A stretch of 64,000 nt of DNA. Source: UMGS1908 sp045655005 (GTDB taxonomy: Bacteria; Bacillota; Clostridia; Christensenellales; UBA1242). A program made the position numbers and the translations under genes. The stretch's first letter is position 1. Each line of letters starts with the position of its first letter. The notes under the pieces are model-generated. The model was not told the origin of the DNA. It did no database searches and saw only the letters and a list, made by a program, of their open reading frames with translations. Below are positions 1 to 8,758 of the stretch, one piece after another. The stretch is taken from contig JAZOOJ010000019.1 of assembly GCA_045655005.1 (NCBI GenBank), positions 105,729 through 169,728 of the forward strand. The letters run 5' to 3'.

Positions 1-1515
1 AGGGCATTTAGACAACATTTGAATGAATATGCGAAAAATATGAGCAAGTGTGAATTGTCAATCTCAAATGAGAAAGAAACAAGCATTGACAACTTGATTT
101 CTGATTTCAATGAAAATAGTACTTTGATATATGAAAAACTTTTTCACTTTGCGAAATATTTAACCTGTATAGGCATATCTGAAGGTGACAATATTTCGTT
201 TGTGACCGGCTTGTGGTCATATCACTATGCAAATAATCGAGCAAATGCAGACAGTGCTTGTGCAATTCCTGCGATTTATGGTTCGCTTGGTGTTTTGGGG
301 CAGACTGCGAAATACAAGTCTTTATTAGACTATTTTATCAAATATGCTGATGACTTAAAGAAAAATGCGTACAGAATTTACAAGTCAAAAGGTTTAATGG
401 TCCCATTTATTATGGCTCGTGATACGGGACTTACTGGAAACACGCAATCGAATAATGTGTCGGTGGTTTTAAGTGGTGCAGTAATTGCCAATATGTTCGG
501 TGAATATTTCTATTGGACAAAAGATGTGAAATTTTTAAAGAATGAAGCATTGCCATTTATGTGTGAAGTCACAAAGTTTTATATGAATTATTTTTATCAA
601 AATCAAAATGGTGAACTTGTGAGTTGTCCGTCATATTCGCCTTATGGGAAAGCGAAGTATTTTGAGAATAAAAGTGTTGGCGTTTATAGGTCTTGTCCTG
701 CGGATTTTGCAGTTGTTAGAACTTTGATTAATAATATTATCACGTTGTCAAACAACTATTCAATACCATTAAGTGATATTGTTGAATATCAAAAGTTTTT
801 AAATTTATTGCCACAAACAAAGGTTCAATCAAATGTTTTGGCAGAATATGCAGACGATGAAAACAGTAACAAAAGTGCTGGAATTATGCATTTGTATCCA
901 GTATTTGGAACAAAAGATATTACTCTTCATTCAAGTGCTAATGTAATTGCACCATATTTAAATAGCGTGGTTCAAAAAATTGATAAGGCGTTATTTGCCC
1001 AAAATATCGTATCAATAGGAAGACTTTCGGAAATTGCTAGCATACTTGGTCATGGCGATGCGTGTATAAGTATTTTAAGATATATGATTTCAAACTTTAT
1101 GTCTAATAACTTGATGTTTTTTAATAATGATAAAACGAATTTCTGTGCCTATGTTGATGGTGATAATTATTTCAATATCGCAGGAAACCAATTACTTCTT
1201 TCAAGTATTGCAGATTGTCTAGTTTTATCAAGTGGAAAAAATATTTCAATACTTCCATCAAAACCTACGCTGTGGTCAAACGGAAGTATAAGTGGTGTTA
1301 ATACAACTCTTAATGTGTTGGTGGATTTGGCTTGGGATGATAAAAAGGGTGTTGCAAGCGTTACTTGTAAAGCACTTAAAAATACAATGTTTAATTTAAT
1401 GCTTTTTAAAGGTGTAAAAAAAGTAAAAGGTTATGATGTTAATATTGCAAATCCTGTAATTGAGAATATCAATCTTTCAAATGGGAAATCGATTACCATT
1501 GAGATAAAATACTAA
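1..1515 (+). CDS. GH95-like glycoside hydrolase, C-terminal part (5' end outside window)
   Basis: The frame is open to the first base of the window, so the gene starts upstream; a TTG at 19 is not a credible start. The first residues (AFRQHLNEY) resemble the helical linker that precedes the (alpha/alpha)6 barrel of GH95 alpha-L-fucosidases. The C-terminus contains a match to the GH95 ending: a region like 'GNQLLLSSIAD', then ILPSKPTLWSNGSISGV and a beta-sandwich tail. The barrel region is divergent and I cannot place the catalytic acid and base with certainty, so substrate (fucoside, galactoside or other) is open. No signal peptide can be judged because the N-terminus is missing. The gene ends 14 bases before the next one, suggesting co-transcription. 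Confidence 0.6.
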   Translation, partial: RAFRQHLNEYAKNMSKCELSISNEKETSIDNLISDFNENSTLIYEKLFHFAKYLTCIGISEGDNISFVTGLWSYHYANNRANADSACAIPAIYGSLGVLGQTAKYKSLLDYFIKYADDLKKNAYRIYKSKGLMVPFIMARDTGLTGNTQSNNVSVVLSGAVIANMFGEYFYWTKDVKFLKNEALPFMCEVTKFYMNYFYQNQNGELVSCPSYSPYGKAKYFENKSVGVYRSCPADFAVVRTLINNIITLSNNYSIPLSDIVEYQKFLNLLPQTKVQSNVLAEYADDENSNKSAGIMHLYPVFGTKDITLHSSANVIAPYLNSVVQKIDKALFAQNIVSIGRLSEIASILGHGDACISILRYMISNFMSNNLMFFNNDKTNFCAYVDGDNYFNIAGNQLLLSSIADCLVLSSGKNISILPSKPTLWSNGSISGVNTTLNVLVDLAWDDKKGVASVTCKALKNTMFNLMLFKGVKKVKGYDVNIANPVIENINLSNGKSITIEIKY

Positions 1516-1529
1516 AAAGGGGAATTTGT

Positions 1530-2162
1530 ATGGGGTTGTTTTCTAAGAAAAAAAAGAAAAATAGCGATGATGGGTATTTTTCATCTGGCTCGTTTGAAAG
1601 TGCAGATGCAAGTGATGATGCATTCTTAGTATCTGCTGTATCAAGTGGTGGAATTTCTGATGATGTTTTTGAAACCTCAGACGAAGTTCTTGACAAAACA
1701 CGTGGATATGGCTCAAATTCCGGACTTGCCTATGTGAATAAATATTCGGCTACAAACCAAAAACTGGCAACAACAAAAGTTGTAGATGTTGGTGTTTTCA
1801 AAAAGCCAGTAAAGGAAGTACCTAAACCGGTAGAATCTGAAAAAGGGTCTGCTCAAATACCATTGCTTGAAAAAGATAAAGACAAAAAAGATGATGTTTT
1901 GTTAGAGCCTTTATCAGATGATGAAGAAGAAAGTGATTTTGATAGTTTCTTTGAAGAGTTTATGAAAAAGACTGCAGACAAAGAAAAAGAACAAAAAGTT
2001 GAAGAGAAAAAGATTGAAGACAAAAAAGTAGAACCGATAAAAGAAACTCCAAAGATTGAAGTAAAATCAAAGGTTGTTTCAAAACCTGCTGTAAAAAAAC
2101 CGAGAAAAAGGGCTATTGATATTGACATAATTTCTGGTGGTGTTGGGGGAGATATAATTTAA
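1530..2162 (+). CDS. hypothetical charged, low-complexity protein (210 aa)
   Basis: Unrecognised. The N-terminus is MGLFSKKKKKNSDD, a short hydrophobic start followed by a lysine cluster. Ser/Asp-rich and then Lys/Glu-rich low-complexity sequence follows, with repeated EEKKIEDKKVE-like stretches, and a basic patch (KKPRKRA) near the end. No membrane span or known fold is visible, and most of the chain is probably disordered. The start follows an AGGGG-type Shine-Dalgarno. It lies between the glycosidase gene and the DUF1538 gene with gaps of only 14 bases on each side, so it is probably in the same operon. The lysine-rich N-terminus might bind membrane or nucleic acid, but that is only a guess. 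Confidence 0.75.
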   Translation: MGLFSKKKKKNSDDGYFSSGSFESADASDDAFLVSAVSSGGISDDVFETSDEVLDKTRGYGSNSGLAYVNKYSATNQKLATTKVVDVGVFKKPVKEVPKPVESEKGSAQIPLLEKDKDKKDDVLLEPLSDDEEESDFDSFFEEFMKKTADKEKEQKVEEKKIEDKKVEPIKETPKIEVKSKVVSKPAVKKPRKRAIDIDIISGGVGGDII

Positions 2163-2176
2163 AACAGGAATAATTT

Positions 2177-3703
2177 ATGTTACAAAAGTTAAAGTCGGTA
2201 AGTTTATCTATGTTGCCAATTGTGGCAGTTGTATTGCTTATACATTTTACAATGTATGAGTTTACTACTGCCACTCTTTTTGATTTTGTAATTGGATTAG
2301 TTTTGTTGATTTTAGGTCAAGTTGTATTTATGGTTGGGCTTGATATAAGTATAGTGCCTATGGGTGAGTTCGTTGGGAACTCGGTAAATGACAAAAAGAA
2401 ATTTTATATTTTTATTATCTTTGGACTTGTTTTTGGTATCGTTTCAACAATTGCAGAGCCGGATTTTCAAGTTCTTGTTACAAAGATTTCTATTGCTGGG
2501 ATAGGAATTCCCAAGTGGTGGATTTTAATTGGTGCTGGTGTTGGTGTTGGTATTATGCTTGCAGTTGGAATGGTCAGGATTGTAATGGGCTATTCATTAA
2601 ATTTGTTGTTATTTATAATGTATGCGTTACTAGCGGTTGTTTCTATATTCTTATCTGAAAAGTCATTTGCGGTAAGTTTAGATGCAGGGGCTGGAACGAT
2701 TGGTGTTATTACGTCACCATTTTTGTTGGCTCTTGGCATTGGCGTTGCAAAGATTGTAACTCATTCAAGAAATACAGAGAGCGGGGCTGAAAATTTTGGT
2801 TTAATTTCGCTATCGGCAACTGGCTCGTTGGTTTTAATGGTGATTATGTCATTGATATTTGCAGGTGAAACAGGCGGTGTCGTTGGGGTTGAAAGTTCGA
2901 CTCCTGTTTGGCTTTCTATCCTTTCGGATTGTGTATTATCGTTGTTTCCATTGGTTATTGTATTTTTTGTTTTTGAAGCACTCTTTATTAAAATATCATG
3001 GCACGAAAAAAGAAAGTTGTTGTTCGGCTCGGCTGTAACCTTTGTTGGTTTTTATATGTTTTTATTTGGCATAGAGTTCGGTTTTTCTAATATGGGATAT
3101 GAGTTTGGAAATGCTTTATTAAAGCTGGATAATAAAATTTTAACGGTTGTGATTTGTGCTGTACTTGGATTTTTTATTGTATTTTGTGAACCGTCAATTA
3201 GAAACCTTGCCGAGCAAATTGAAAATGTTACAAACAGAAATATTCGCTCGGGATTGGTTGTTGTTGCGATTGCTTTTTCGGTTATAATTTCAAGTGTACT
3301 ATGCGTGCTTAGAATATATTATGAATTTTCGATTTGGTGGATATTTGGCATTGGCTATGGACTAGTCTTTTTGCTTATGCCTTTTATACCAAAGTTGTTT
3401 AGTGCGATAGCATTTGATTCGGGTGGAGTTACAAACGGAACACTGACTGTTGCTTTTGTATTGCCAATAATGATGGCGCTTGCTGGGAATGGAGCGACGG
3501 GGTTTGGTACTATTGGAGTTATGGTAATGACTCCTGTGCTTATTATTGAGATTTTAGGTTTTGTGTACAAAATATTGATTGATTCTGAGGTTAAGAAAAA
3601 TCAGAAAATGTTGCTTAGACTTTCTAAAACCGAAGACCAATTCTCAAATATTGAAAAACTTAGAATTCAACATGAGCGAGAATTTGATGGGAGAGTGTTT
3701 TAG
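2177..3703 (+). CDS. DUF1538 family polytopic membrane protein
   Basis: A 508-residue integral membrane protein with roughly twelve hydrophobic segments in two halves. Each half carries the family-like signature: IAEPDFQVL near residue 95 and FCEPSIRNLAEQI near residue 340, an internal duplication typical of DUF1538. Gly-rich helices (GAGVGVGI) are also present. The family is presumed to be a transporter or permease; substrate is unknown. The two downstream genes encode P-II-fold proteins, which often regulate membrane transporters, so regulated import or efflux of a small solute or ion is inferred. The C-terminal 35 residues are charged and cytoplasmic-looking. The next gene starts 3 bases after the stop. 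Confidence 0.8.
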   Translation: MLQKLKSVSLSMLPIVAVVLLIHFTMYEFTTATLFDFVIGLVLLILGQVVFMVGLDISIVPMGEFVGNSVNDKKKFYIFIIFGLVFGIVSTIAEPDFQVLVTKISIAGIGIPKWWILIGAGVGVGIMLAVGMVRIVMGYSLNLLLFIMYALLAVVSIFLSEKSFAVSLDAGAGTIGVITSPFLLALGIGVAKIVTHSRNTESGAENFGLISLSATGSLVLMVIMSLIFAGETGGVVGVESSTPVWLSILSDCVLSLFPLVIVFFVFEALFIKISWHEKRKLLFGSAVTFVGFYMFLFGIEFGFSNMGYEFGNALLKLDNKILTVVICAVLGFFIVFCEPSIRNLAEQIENVTNRNIRSGLVVVAIAFSVIISSVLCVLRIYYEFSIWWIFGIGYGLVFLLMPFIPKLFSAIAFDSGGVTNGTLTVAFVLPIMMALAGNGATGFGTIGVMVMTPVLIIEILGFVYKILIDSEVKKNQKMLLRLSKTEDQFSNIEKLRIQHEREFDGRVF

Positions 3704-3706
3704 TTT

Positions 3707-4078
3707 ATGAAAAATAAAAAGAATAAAATGCAAAGTGTTACCCCAAAGTTTAAACTTGAAGATATAAATGAATTGAAGATAATATTGATAATCGCAAAAA
3801 TAACAATGGAAGAAGAAATTATTGAAAGACTTGAAAATCTTGGGGGGCAAGTGCTTTTAAGAGAGGTTGGCGAAGGTATTGGAAAAAATATGAGTCTTGA
3901 ATTACTGGGCATTAACAATACACCTTACATTGTAATTTTAGCTACGGCAAGAAAAGAAGACGCTGACAACATTGTTGTTGCGATAGATAGTGAAGTGAAT
4001 TTTTCGGCTCCTGGTGTGGGCTTGGGCTTGACTATTGATGTTGAAGGCTATATGGGTGCTAAGGGATTATTTTTATAG
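3707..4078 (+). CDS. P-II-like regulatory protein, short T-loop form
   Basis: A 123-residue protein with the ferredoxin-like beta-alpha-beta pattern of the P-II superfamily: IILIIAKITMEEEIIERL, then a GEGIGKN loop, YIVILATARKEDAD, and a C-terminal GVGLGLTIDVEGYMG strand. The central T-loop is much shorter than in GlnB/GlnK, so nucleotide-responsive binding is possible but classical uridylylation is unlikely. ATG at 3707 has a GGGAGAG site 11 bases upstream; an internal Met at residue 8 is an alternative. Together with the next P-II gene it probably senses a metabolite for the adjacent DUF1538 membrane protein (inference from adjacency). Confidence 0.7.
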   Translation: MKNKKNKMQSVTPKFKLEDINELKIILIIAKITMEEEIIERLENLGGQVLLREVGEGIGKNMSLELLGINNTPYIVILATARKEDADNIVVAIDSEVNFSAPGVGLGLTIDVEGYMGAKGLFL

Positions 4079-4103
4079 AGTAATAGTTTTTAGGAGATAT
4101 GAT

Positions 4104-4490
4104 ATGAAATTAACAGAAAAAGAAGTTATTGAAAAGCAAGTTGGTTTAGAATTCCCTTTAAATATTGGAGATGCTGGTAATGATGAGGTTCGTGAGATTG
4201 GCTCTAAACTTGTGATGGCTGTTGTAAAAAAAGGGTACGCCTACCAAGTCGTAAAGGTTGCAAATGAAAATGGTGCCAAAGGGGCTTTTATTTTGGACGG
4301 TAGGGGTACGTCAACTCATAAAAAAAGATTTTTTGGTTTTGATATAGCACCAGAAAAAGAAGTTGTTTTAATGGTTGTTAGCGATTCAATAGTTTATCCA
4401 GTAATTAAAAGCATTTACGCAATTGCAGATTTTAAAACAACGGTGAAAGGTGTGGTTTTTGCATTACCAATTTCTATGATATTAGATTAA
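4104..4490 (+). CDS. P-II family regulator, GlnB/GlnK-like core
   Basis: 128 residues. A longer open frame begins at 4035, but the ATG at 4104 follows AGGAGA at a 6-base spacing and avoids overlap with the upstream gene, so I use it. The core has a T-loop region with GRGTS, KRFFGFDIAPEKEVVLMVV and a C-terminal GVVFALPI strand, which fits the P-II pattern better than its neighbour. P-II proteins are trimeric sensors of ATP/ADP and 2-oxoglutarate or related effectors and act by docking onto transporters or enzymes. Here the likely partner is the DUF1538 protein two genes upstream. A perfect hairpin ends the operon. Confidence 0.75.
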   Translation: MKLTEKEVIEKQVGLEFPLNIGDAGNDEVREIGSKLVMAVVKKGYAYQVVKVANENGAKGAFILDGRGTSTHKKRFFGFDIAPEKEVVLMVVSDSIVYPVIKSIYAIADFKTTVKGVVFALPISMILD

Positions 4491-4500
4491 TATAAAAAGC

Positions 4501-4530
4501 AAAAAGTGTATCAATTTTGATACACTTTTT
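4501..4530. terminator. bidirectional intrinsic terminator
   Basis: A perfect 14-bp inverted repeat with a 2-base loop, A-tract on the left and T-tract on the right (core AGTGTATCAA / TTGATACACT). It lies between the P-II operon on + and the ferritin-like gene on -, and can serve both. Confidence 0.85.
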
Positions 4531-4536
4531 AGTTTA

Positions 4537-5787
4537 TTAATTTTTAATACAACGGCCAACGTCGGTATTGTCAATATTTCTATTTTGTAAGTCTTTGCAA
4601 GGATTAGGCGTGTCTTCGTATCTGTAATCTTTGCCAAATTTTGTAATGTAAGTTGAAATAACGGCGTGAGAAGGAGTTTCTTCTACATTTTTATTCATTA
4701 TTTTTTGAATGTTTGGATATCTGTCTGCTGAGTAATTGCAAGAGTCAACATATTCTTCAAATTCCGATGTATTATTAATGGTTTCAGCGATGACGTGTCT
4801 TATATATTCTTTGTTTGGTTTAAAGTGTAGAAGTTTTGGGAACGCAGGCTTGGTGATAACTTCTTGCCAATCTCTCTTTTCATACTTCTTTAATAGGTCG
4901 GCAACTTTATGTAAGTGAGCAATTTCTTGTGTTAAATGTAGTTCCCAAACCTTTCTGATTTCTGGGTCGGATTCGTCTTGCAGGCACGAATAGTAAAGAT
5001 AACACTCAGTATATTCGTGATTTAAACAATTTTCAAGGTAGGTAAGAGTAGGGTCTTTTAGTCCGCCATATCTTGTTACGTGTTGTTCTTCAATCATAGC
5101 GATTTCGCTGTACAATTTTCTACCTAAATCGTTTTTATAGAAACCGCCAATATTCATATAGTAGTTCATTGTTTGTTGTTCGGCAGCGGTGATAATGCAG
5201 GCGTGTAATTTTGTTAATGGGTCAGCAGTTTTGTTGTCAATCCAATAACTTAGTTCGTCGTAAGGGTGGCGGTGTTCTGATACGGTTGGGCGACCAGGGG
5301 TGATCTCGGTGTATTCGCCCACAAGTCTTTCTGCGTGAATTCCGTCGTCCATATCAAGAAGATTTGCGTATCTGTAAAGATGGTCAAAGTCTTCAAGCAA
5401 AGCAAAGTCTAATGCTTTTTTAACAACGGGGTCTTTTTCAACTTCTGCCATAATGGCTGTAAGGTCTACCGCAAGTTGTTCATAGCCAATTGTGGTTTCA
5501 AGGATTGTTTCGTTGATTGGCTTTAATGCAGAAATGCGTTTTTGTTGAACTTGTTCTACCTTTCTAATTAATGCTAAATCACGACGTAGGTCGTTGTCTG
5601 GGCAGTTCCTTGAAAAATTATGTCCGCCGTAAACTGATTCGTACTCGGTGCCATTCATCAAAATTACTCGGGTTTTGGTGTATGGGTCAGTAGAATCCTT
5701 ATCATAACTTTTTGGATACATTTTTGCAAAATCGCAAATACCCTTTTCGACTTTTTCAGGTTTTTCTTCAAATGGATTAAATGACAT
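4537..5787 (-). CDS. ferritin-like diiron domain protein
   Basis: A 416-residue soluble protein rich in long helices carrying spaced Glu/His pairs: EDFDHLYRY near 130, TAAEQQTMNYY near 200, IEEQHVTRYGG near 230, NHEYTECYLYYS near 260 and TQEIAHLHK near 285. These fit a ferritin-like four-helix bundle binding two metal ions. The N- and C-terminal extensions are hydrophilic. Such proteins in anaerobes usually handle iron, peroxide or oxygen stress, but the substrate cannot be read from sequence. The start has a GGAGATT site. It is a single-gene unit facing the P-II operon. Confidence 0.7.
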   Translation of the reverse strand: MSFNPFEEKPEKVEKGICDFAKMYPKSYDKDSTDPYTKTRVILMNGTEYESVYGGHNFSRNCPDNDLRRDLALIRKVEQVQQKRISALKPINETILETTIGYEQLAVDLTAIMAEVEKDPVVKKALDFALLEDFDHLYRYANLLDMDDGIHAERLVGEYTEITPGRPTVSEHRHPYDELSYWIDNKTADPLTKLHACIITAAEQQTMNYYMNIGGFYKNDLGRKLYSEIAMIEEQHVTRYGGLKDPTLTYLENCLNHEYTECYLYYSCLQDESDPEIRKVWELHLTQEIAHLHKVADLLKKYEKRDWQEVITKPAFPKLLHFKPNKEYIRHVIAETINNTSEFEEYVDSCNYSADRYPNIQKIMNKNVEETPSHAVISTYITKFGKDYRYEDTPNPCKDLQNRNIDNTDVGRCIKN

Positions 5788-5906
5788 TTTAATAATCTCC
5801 TTTTTTGGTTTTACTAAATGTAGTATGTGCTAAAATTAAAAATTTAAACAAGAAATAGCGGTTTAATAACGAGAAGTTTCTTATATTAAAAAATTGAATA
5901 AAACAC

Positions 5907-5935
5907 TTGCAAAAATAGAAAGTTTATGATATTAT
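5907..5935 (+). promoter_or_regulatory. sigma-A-type promoter for tRNA-Leu
   Basis: TTGCAA, 17-bp spacer, TATTAT, ending 37 bases before the tRNA. Confidence 0.6.
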
Positions 5936-5972
5936 ATATTTTGTTCAATCCAATTGAACAAGACAACTTAAT

Positions 5973-6059
5973 GCCGAAGTGGTGGAATTGGCAGACGCGT
6001 CGGACTCAAAATCCGATATTGGAGACAATGTGCGGGTTCAAGTCCCGCCTTCGGCACCA
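5973..6059 (+). tRNA. tRNA-Leu (anticodon CAA)
   Basis: The acceptor GCCGAAG pairs with CTTCGGC, followed by discriminator A and an encoded CCA. The anticodon stem TCGGA/TCCGA encloses CTCAAAA, giving anticodon CAA (reads UUG). A long variable arm lies between the anticodon and T arms, as expected for a class II leucine tRNA. The T arm contains GGTTCAAGTCC. It is flanked by its own promoter and terminator, so it is a single-tRNA transcription unit. Confidence 0.97.
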
Positions 6060-6069
6060 TCAAAAATTC

Positions 6070-6100
6070 AAACCGAACCTGATTATAGGATCGGTTTTTT
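6070..6100 (+). terminator. terminator of tRNA-Leu
   Basis: The stem AACCGA/TCGGTT plus inner CCT/AGG is followed by a run of seven T. It begins 11 bases after the CCA end. Confidence 0.8.
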
Positions 6101-6196
6101 TGTTTGTCTAAGTTTTGTTTCTATGGAATCCATATTGCGTAGTATGTTTTTATAAAAGTTTCGAATAAATGAGGGGAAAGTAATTAAGAGTGGTTA

Positions 6197-6236
6197 CAGT
6201 TATTAAAATGAACTCAATCGCAATTATTAAAATGGA
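6197..6236 (+). repeat. pair of 16-bp direct repeats
   Basis: CAGTTATTAAAATGAA (6197-6212) and CAATTATTAAAATGGA (6221-6236) differ at two positions and are spaced by 24 bases start to start. They lie in a non-coding gap upstream of a surface protein gene. They could be a regulator site or a remnant of an insertion-sequence end. Confidence 0.5.
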
Positions 6237-6288
6237 TGGCTTTTGTAAATAAAAAAGCACGAAAAATAATAAAAATTATCAAAACCCC

Positions 6289-6317
6289 TTTAAATTCGTT
6301 ACATTATGTGTTATAAT
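6289..6317 (+). promoter_or_regulatory. promoter of the BspA-like surface protein gene
   Basis: The -10 is a perfect TATAAT at 6312. A TTTAAA hexamer 17 bp upstream is a weak -35. Confidence 0.55.
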
Positions 6318-6344
6318 ATGACATAATAAAGAAGGGGGGATTTT

Positions 6345-8048
6345 ATGAAAAAATTATTTATAGCCTTATTAATAGTGTTGGTGGCGATTGTTGGTGTTGG
6401 GGTCTATTTTGTGATGTCGGGAAGGTATTCTGAACCTAGTTTTACAATTTCAGTTATAGAAAGTGAAGGCGGCGGAACTGTATCGGTAGATAAAACGGAC
6501 GCTAATGCTGGGGATAAAGTGAAATTGACGATCACTCCTGAGTCGGGATATAAGTTAGTTGAGGGTTCTTTAAAATACGGAGATACTGAAATAGAATTAG
6601 ATAAAGACAATTCGTTTAAAATGCCAAGTGAAAATATCGTTATTAAGTATGAATTCGCTTTAATAGAGTATAACATTAATTACATGATTGATGAGCATAC
6701 AAGTGTTGAAGGGCTTAAAACTACCTATACTAAAAAAAGCGAAACTCTTGAATTAGGTGAACCATCAAAGAGTGGGTATATATTTGACGGTTGGTATCTT
6801 GATAATAATCATACTAAAAAAGTAACTTCTATTGAGTCTGGAACGACTGGTAATTATTATTTATATCCAAAGTTTATTGCATTGTTTCAAGTTTCAAACG
6901 GACATATTGAAGGTTTTTCTGATTATTTAAAGAATTTAGAAAGAGTTGATGTTTTAGAGATTCCAGAAAGAATAGATGGTGTAACCATTGATGGGATTGC
7001 AGACGAGGCCCTGATTTCTGGTGCGAATATATCAAAATTGGAGATTCCGAATACTGTAAAATATTTTGGTGTAAATTGTTTTGGTTTTGGTATAGCAAAC
7101 AACTTTAATGAAATTGAATATGTGGGGTCGTTAAATGATTGGGTGGAATCAACTTTTAAGGATTATCCAATTATTCATACCCAAACTTTAAAAATAGATG
7201 GAAAAGAAATCGGTGAATCGCTAAATTTACCAACATCGATTAAAAAAGTTTCAGCAAATGCATTTTATGGGTTCGAACAATTGGAATATGTATTTTATGA
7301 TGGCTCAATTGATGAATATGCAAAAATTGAGTTTGAAAATGAATACGCAAGTCCAATGCATTGTGCGGAGAAATTGCACATTAATGGTTATTATGTTGCT
7401 GGTGAAATAACAATTAGCGGAACAACTTCTATTTATCCAGGTGCGTTTGCCAATTGTGAAGGCATTACTTCTGTAAAGTTTAATATTGAGAGTCCTATGA
7501 AGATGGCAATTAAAAATTCTGCCTTTGAAAATTGCTCAAATCTTAAAGACGTTGAAATGGATAAAGTTATTTTTATTGAAGACAATGCATTTTTTAATTG
7601 TACAAAGCTTCAAGTAGAAACATTGTCATTTGTTGCGCATATAGGTGCGTATGCTTTTTACAATTGTGATAGTATTACCAAGTTAGAATTGGGCATAAGT
7701 GGAGGTGTAACTATTGGAGATTCGGCGTTCGATGATTGTTCGGCATTGAAAGATTTGGTTATTGTTAATGTTGCAACTATTGGTAAACGTTCTTTTAGAG
7801 ATTGTGCTTTAACAGGTGTTATGGTTAATGGCGGTTTAACAACTATTGGAGATGGGGCATTCGCTGGGAATCAAGGCATTAGCGTTAATTTATCTAAATG
7901 CACAAGCACTATTCAAGCCGGCAAAAATGTTTTTGATGATTGTGGAAATTTTAAAGTTTGGTTTGCAAGCGAAGCTCTTGCTAATCAATATAAGACGGCT
8001 GAAAATTGGTCAGAGTACGCCGACAAATTATTTTATATGGCTGGTTAA
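6345..8048 (+). CDS. cell-surface protein with InlB-type and BspA-type leucine-rich repeats
   Basis: 567 residues. It begins with a lysine pair and a hydrophobic segment (about 4-26), a signal peptide or N-terminal anchor. Residues about 35-105 resemble the bacterial repeat domain found beside InlB repeats (GGTVSVDKT...GDKVKLTITPESGYKL). Residues about 110-178 form one Listeria-Bacteroides (Flg_new) repeat with the hallmark GYIFDGWYLD. From about 190 to the end are BspA-like leucine-rich repeats (IPNTVKYFGVNCF, IGDSAFDDCSALKDL, IGKRSFRDC). There is no LPXTG or C-terminal membrane anchor. Such proteins act in adhesion or surface binding. A strong GAAGGGGGG ribosome site and its own promoter precede it. 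Confidence 0.85.
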   Translation: MKKLFIALLIVLVAIVGVGVYFVMSGRYSEPSFTISVIESEGGGTVSVDKTDANAGDKVKLTITPESGYKLVEGSLKYGDTEIELDKDNSFKMPSENIVIKYEFALIEYNINYMIDEHTSVEGLKTTYTKKSETLELGEPSKSGYIFDGWYLDNNHTKKVTSIESGTTGNYYLYPKFIALFQVSNGHIEGFSDYLKNLERVDVLEIPERIDGVTIDGIADEALISGANISKLEIPNTVKYFGVNCFGFGIANNFNEIEYVGSLNDWVESTFKDYPIIHTQTLKIDGKEIGESLNLPTSIKKVSANAFYGFEQLEYVFYDGSIDEYAKIEFENEYASPMHCAEKLHINGYYVAGEITISGTTSIYPGAFANCEGITSVKFNIESPMKMAIKNSAFENCSNLKDVEMDKVIFIEDNAFFNCTKLQVETLSFVAHIGAYAFYNCDSITKLELGISGGVTIGDSAFDDCSALKDLVIVNVATIGKRSFRDCALTGVMVNGGLTTIGDGAFAGNQGISVNLSKCTSTIQAGKNVFDDCGNFKVWFASEALANQYKTAENWSEYADKLFYMAG

Positions 8049-8079
8049 TATTAAATAATAATTGAAAAAAGGAAATATA

Positions 8080-8109
8080 AAAACCGAATCAAATTAATGA
8101 TTCGGTTTT
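8080..8109. terminator. bidirectional intrinsic terminator
   Basis: The 12-bp perfect stem AAAACCGAATCA/TGATTCGGTTTT has a 6-base loop with A- and T-tracts on either side. It separates convergent genes. Confidence 0.85.
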
Positions 8110-8113
8110 TGTT

Positions 8114-8614
8114 TTATTGGTTTTCAGATGGAGATTCTGTATAAGGTTTGGCGTTTAACTCGTTATCTAAGCCTGAGATTTTTCGTTGTTGTAAGTCTAT
8201 CAAGTTGTGATAGCTGTTGAAACATTCTTCGTATTTGCAATTTACAAAGTGAGTGTTCATAAATTCAAAAAATGATTTTGTTAAGTTTGGGTCTGTTGCA
8301 TACAGTATGGTGCCGGTGAATGAAAAACCAATATTGTATGTATTTGCTATTATTCGAATATCGATAGGAACAGTTTGAGGTTTTTTAGTAACAGCTTGCA
8401 TATAGAGGTAAATATATTTTTGACCATCAATGCCTTGCTGTTTGAACAAACTAAGAGAGGTTGGGTCTAGTTCTAAGTGTGATGCGTCAATATCAAGGAA
8501 AGGAAGTTGTTTGTTTAAGGCTTTTGCGAGTGCAGGTTTTAGATGCTCAAATAATTCAACTTCATTGATGAATTCCATTATTGAAGTTAAATTTGTGTCG
8601 TTAAATCTGTTCAT
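8114..8614 (-). CDS. hypothetical protein (166 aa)
   Basis: Unrecognised soluble protein. The N-terminal half is helical and amphipathic (MEFINEVELFEHLKPALAKAL). The middle has an alternating hydrophobic pattern (IDIRIIANTYNIGFSFTGTILYAT), and a short hydrophilic C-terminus follows. There is no signal peptide and no clear catalytic motif. An AGGA ribosome site lies 11 bases before ATG. It is a single-gene unit, convergent with the surface protein gene. Confidence 0.7.
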   Translation of the reverse strand: MNRFNDTNLTSIMEFINEVELFEHLKPALAKALNKQLPFLDIDASHLELDPTSLSLFKQQGIDGQKYIYLYMQAVTKKPQTVPIDIRIIANTYNIGFSFTGTILYATDPNLTKSFFEFMNTHFVNCKYEECFNSYHNLIDLQQRKISGLDNELNAKPYTESPSENQ

Positions 8615-8699
8615 ATATTAATTTTTCCTAATGAAGTAATATATAGCATAGTTTATAATTAATGTCAATAGAAACATTTAAAATATAAAATGGAAATAC

Positions 8700-8728
8700 T
8701 TGATTTTAAGTCTGATTTTTTGTAGAAT
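8700..8728 (+). promoter_or_regulatory. promoter of the zinc-ribbon gene pair
   Basis: TTGATT, 17-bp spacer, TAGAAT; the ribosome site begins 18 bases downstream. Confidence 0.6.
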
Positions 8729-8758
8729 ATAAATAAAAAAGAATTGGAGAAAGTACAA

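Noticed and set aside
1853..2128. 91-residue minus-strand frame
   Set aside because: Antisense to a Lys/Glu-rich low-complexity gene, giving a Ser/Phe-rich artefact.
5926..6111. 61-residue open frame over tRNA-Leu
   Set aside because: It is a translation of the tRNA and its flanks; the tRNA call is much stronger.
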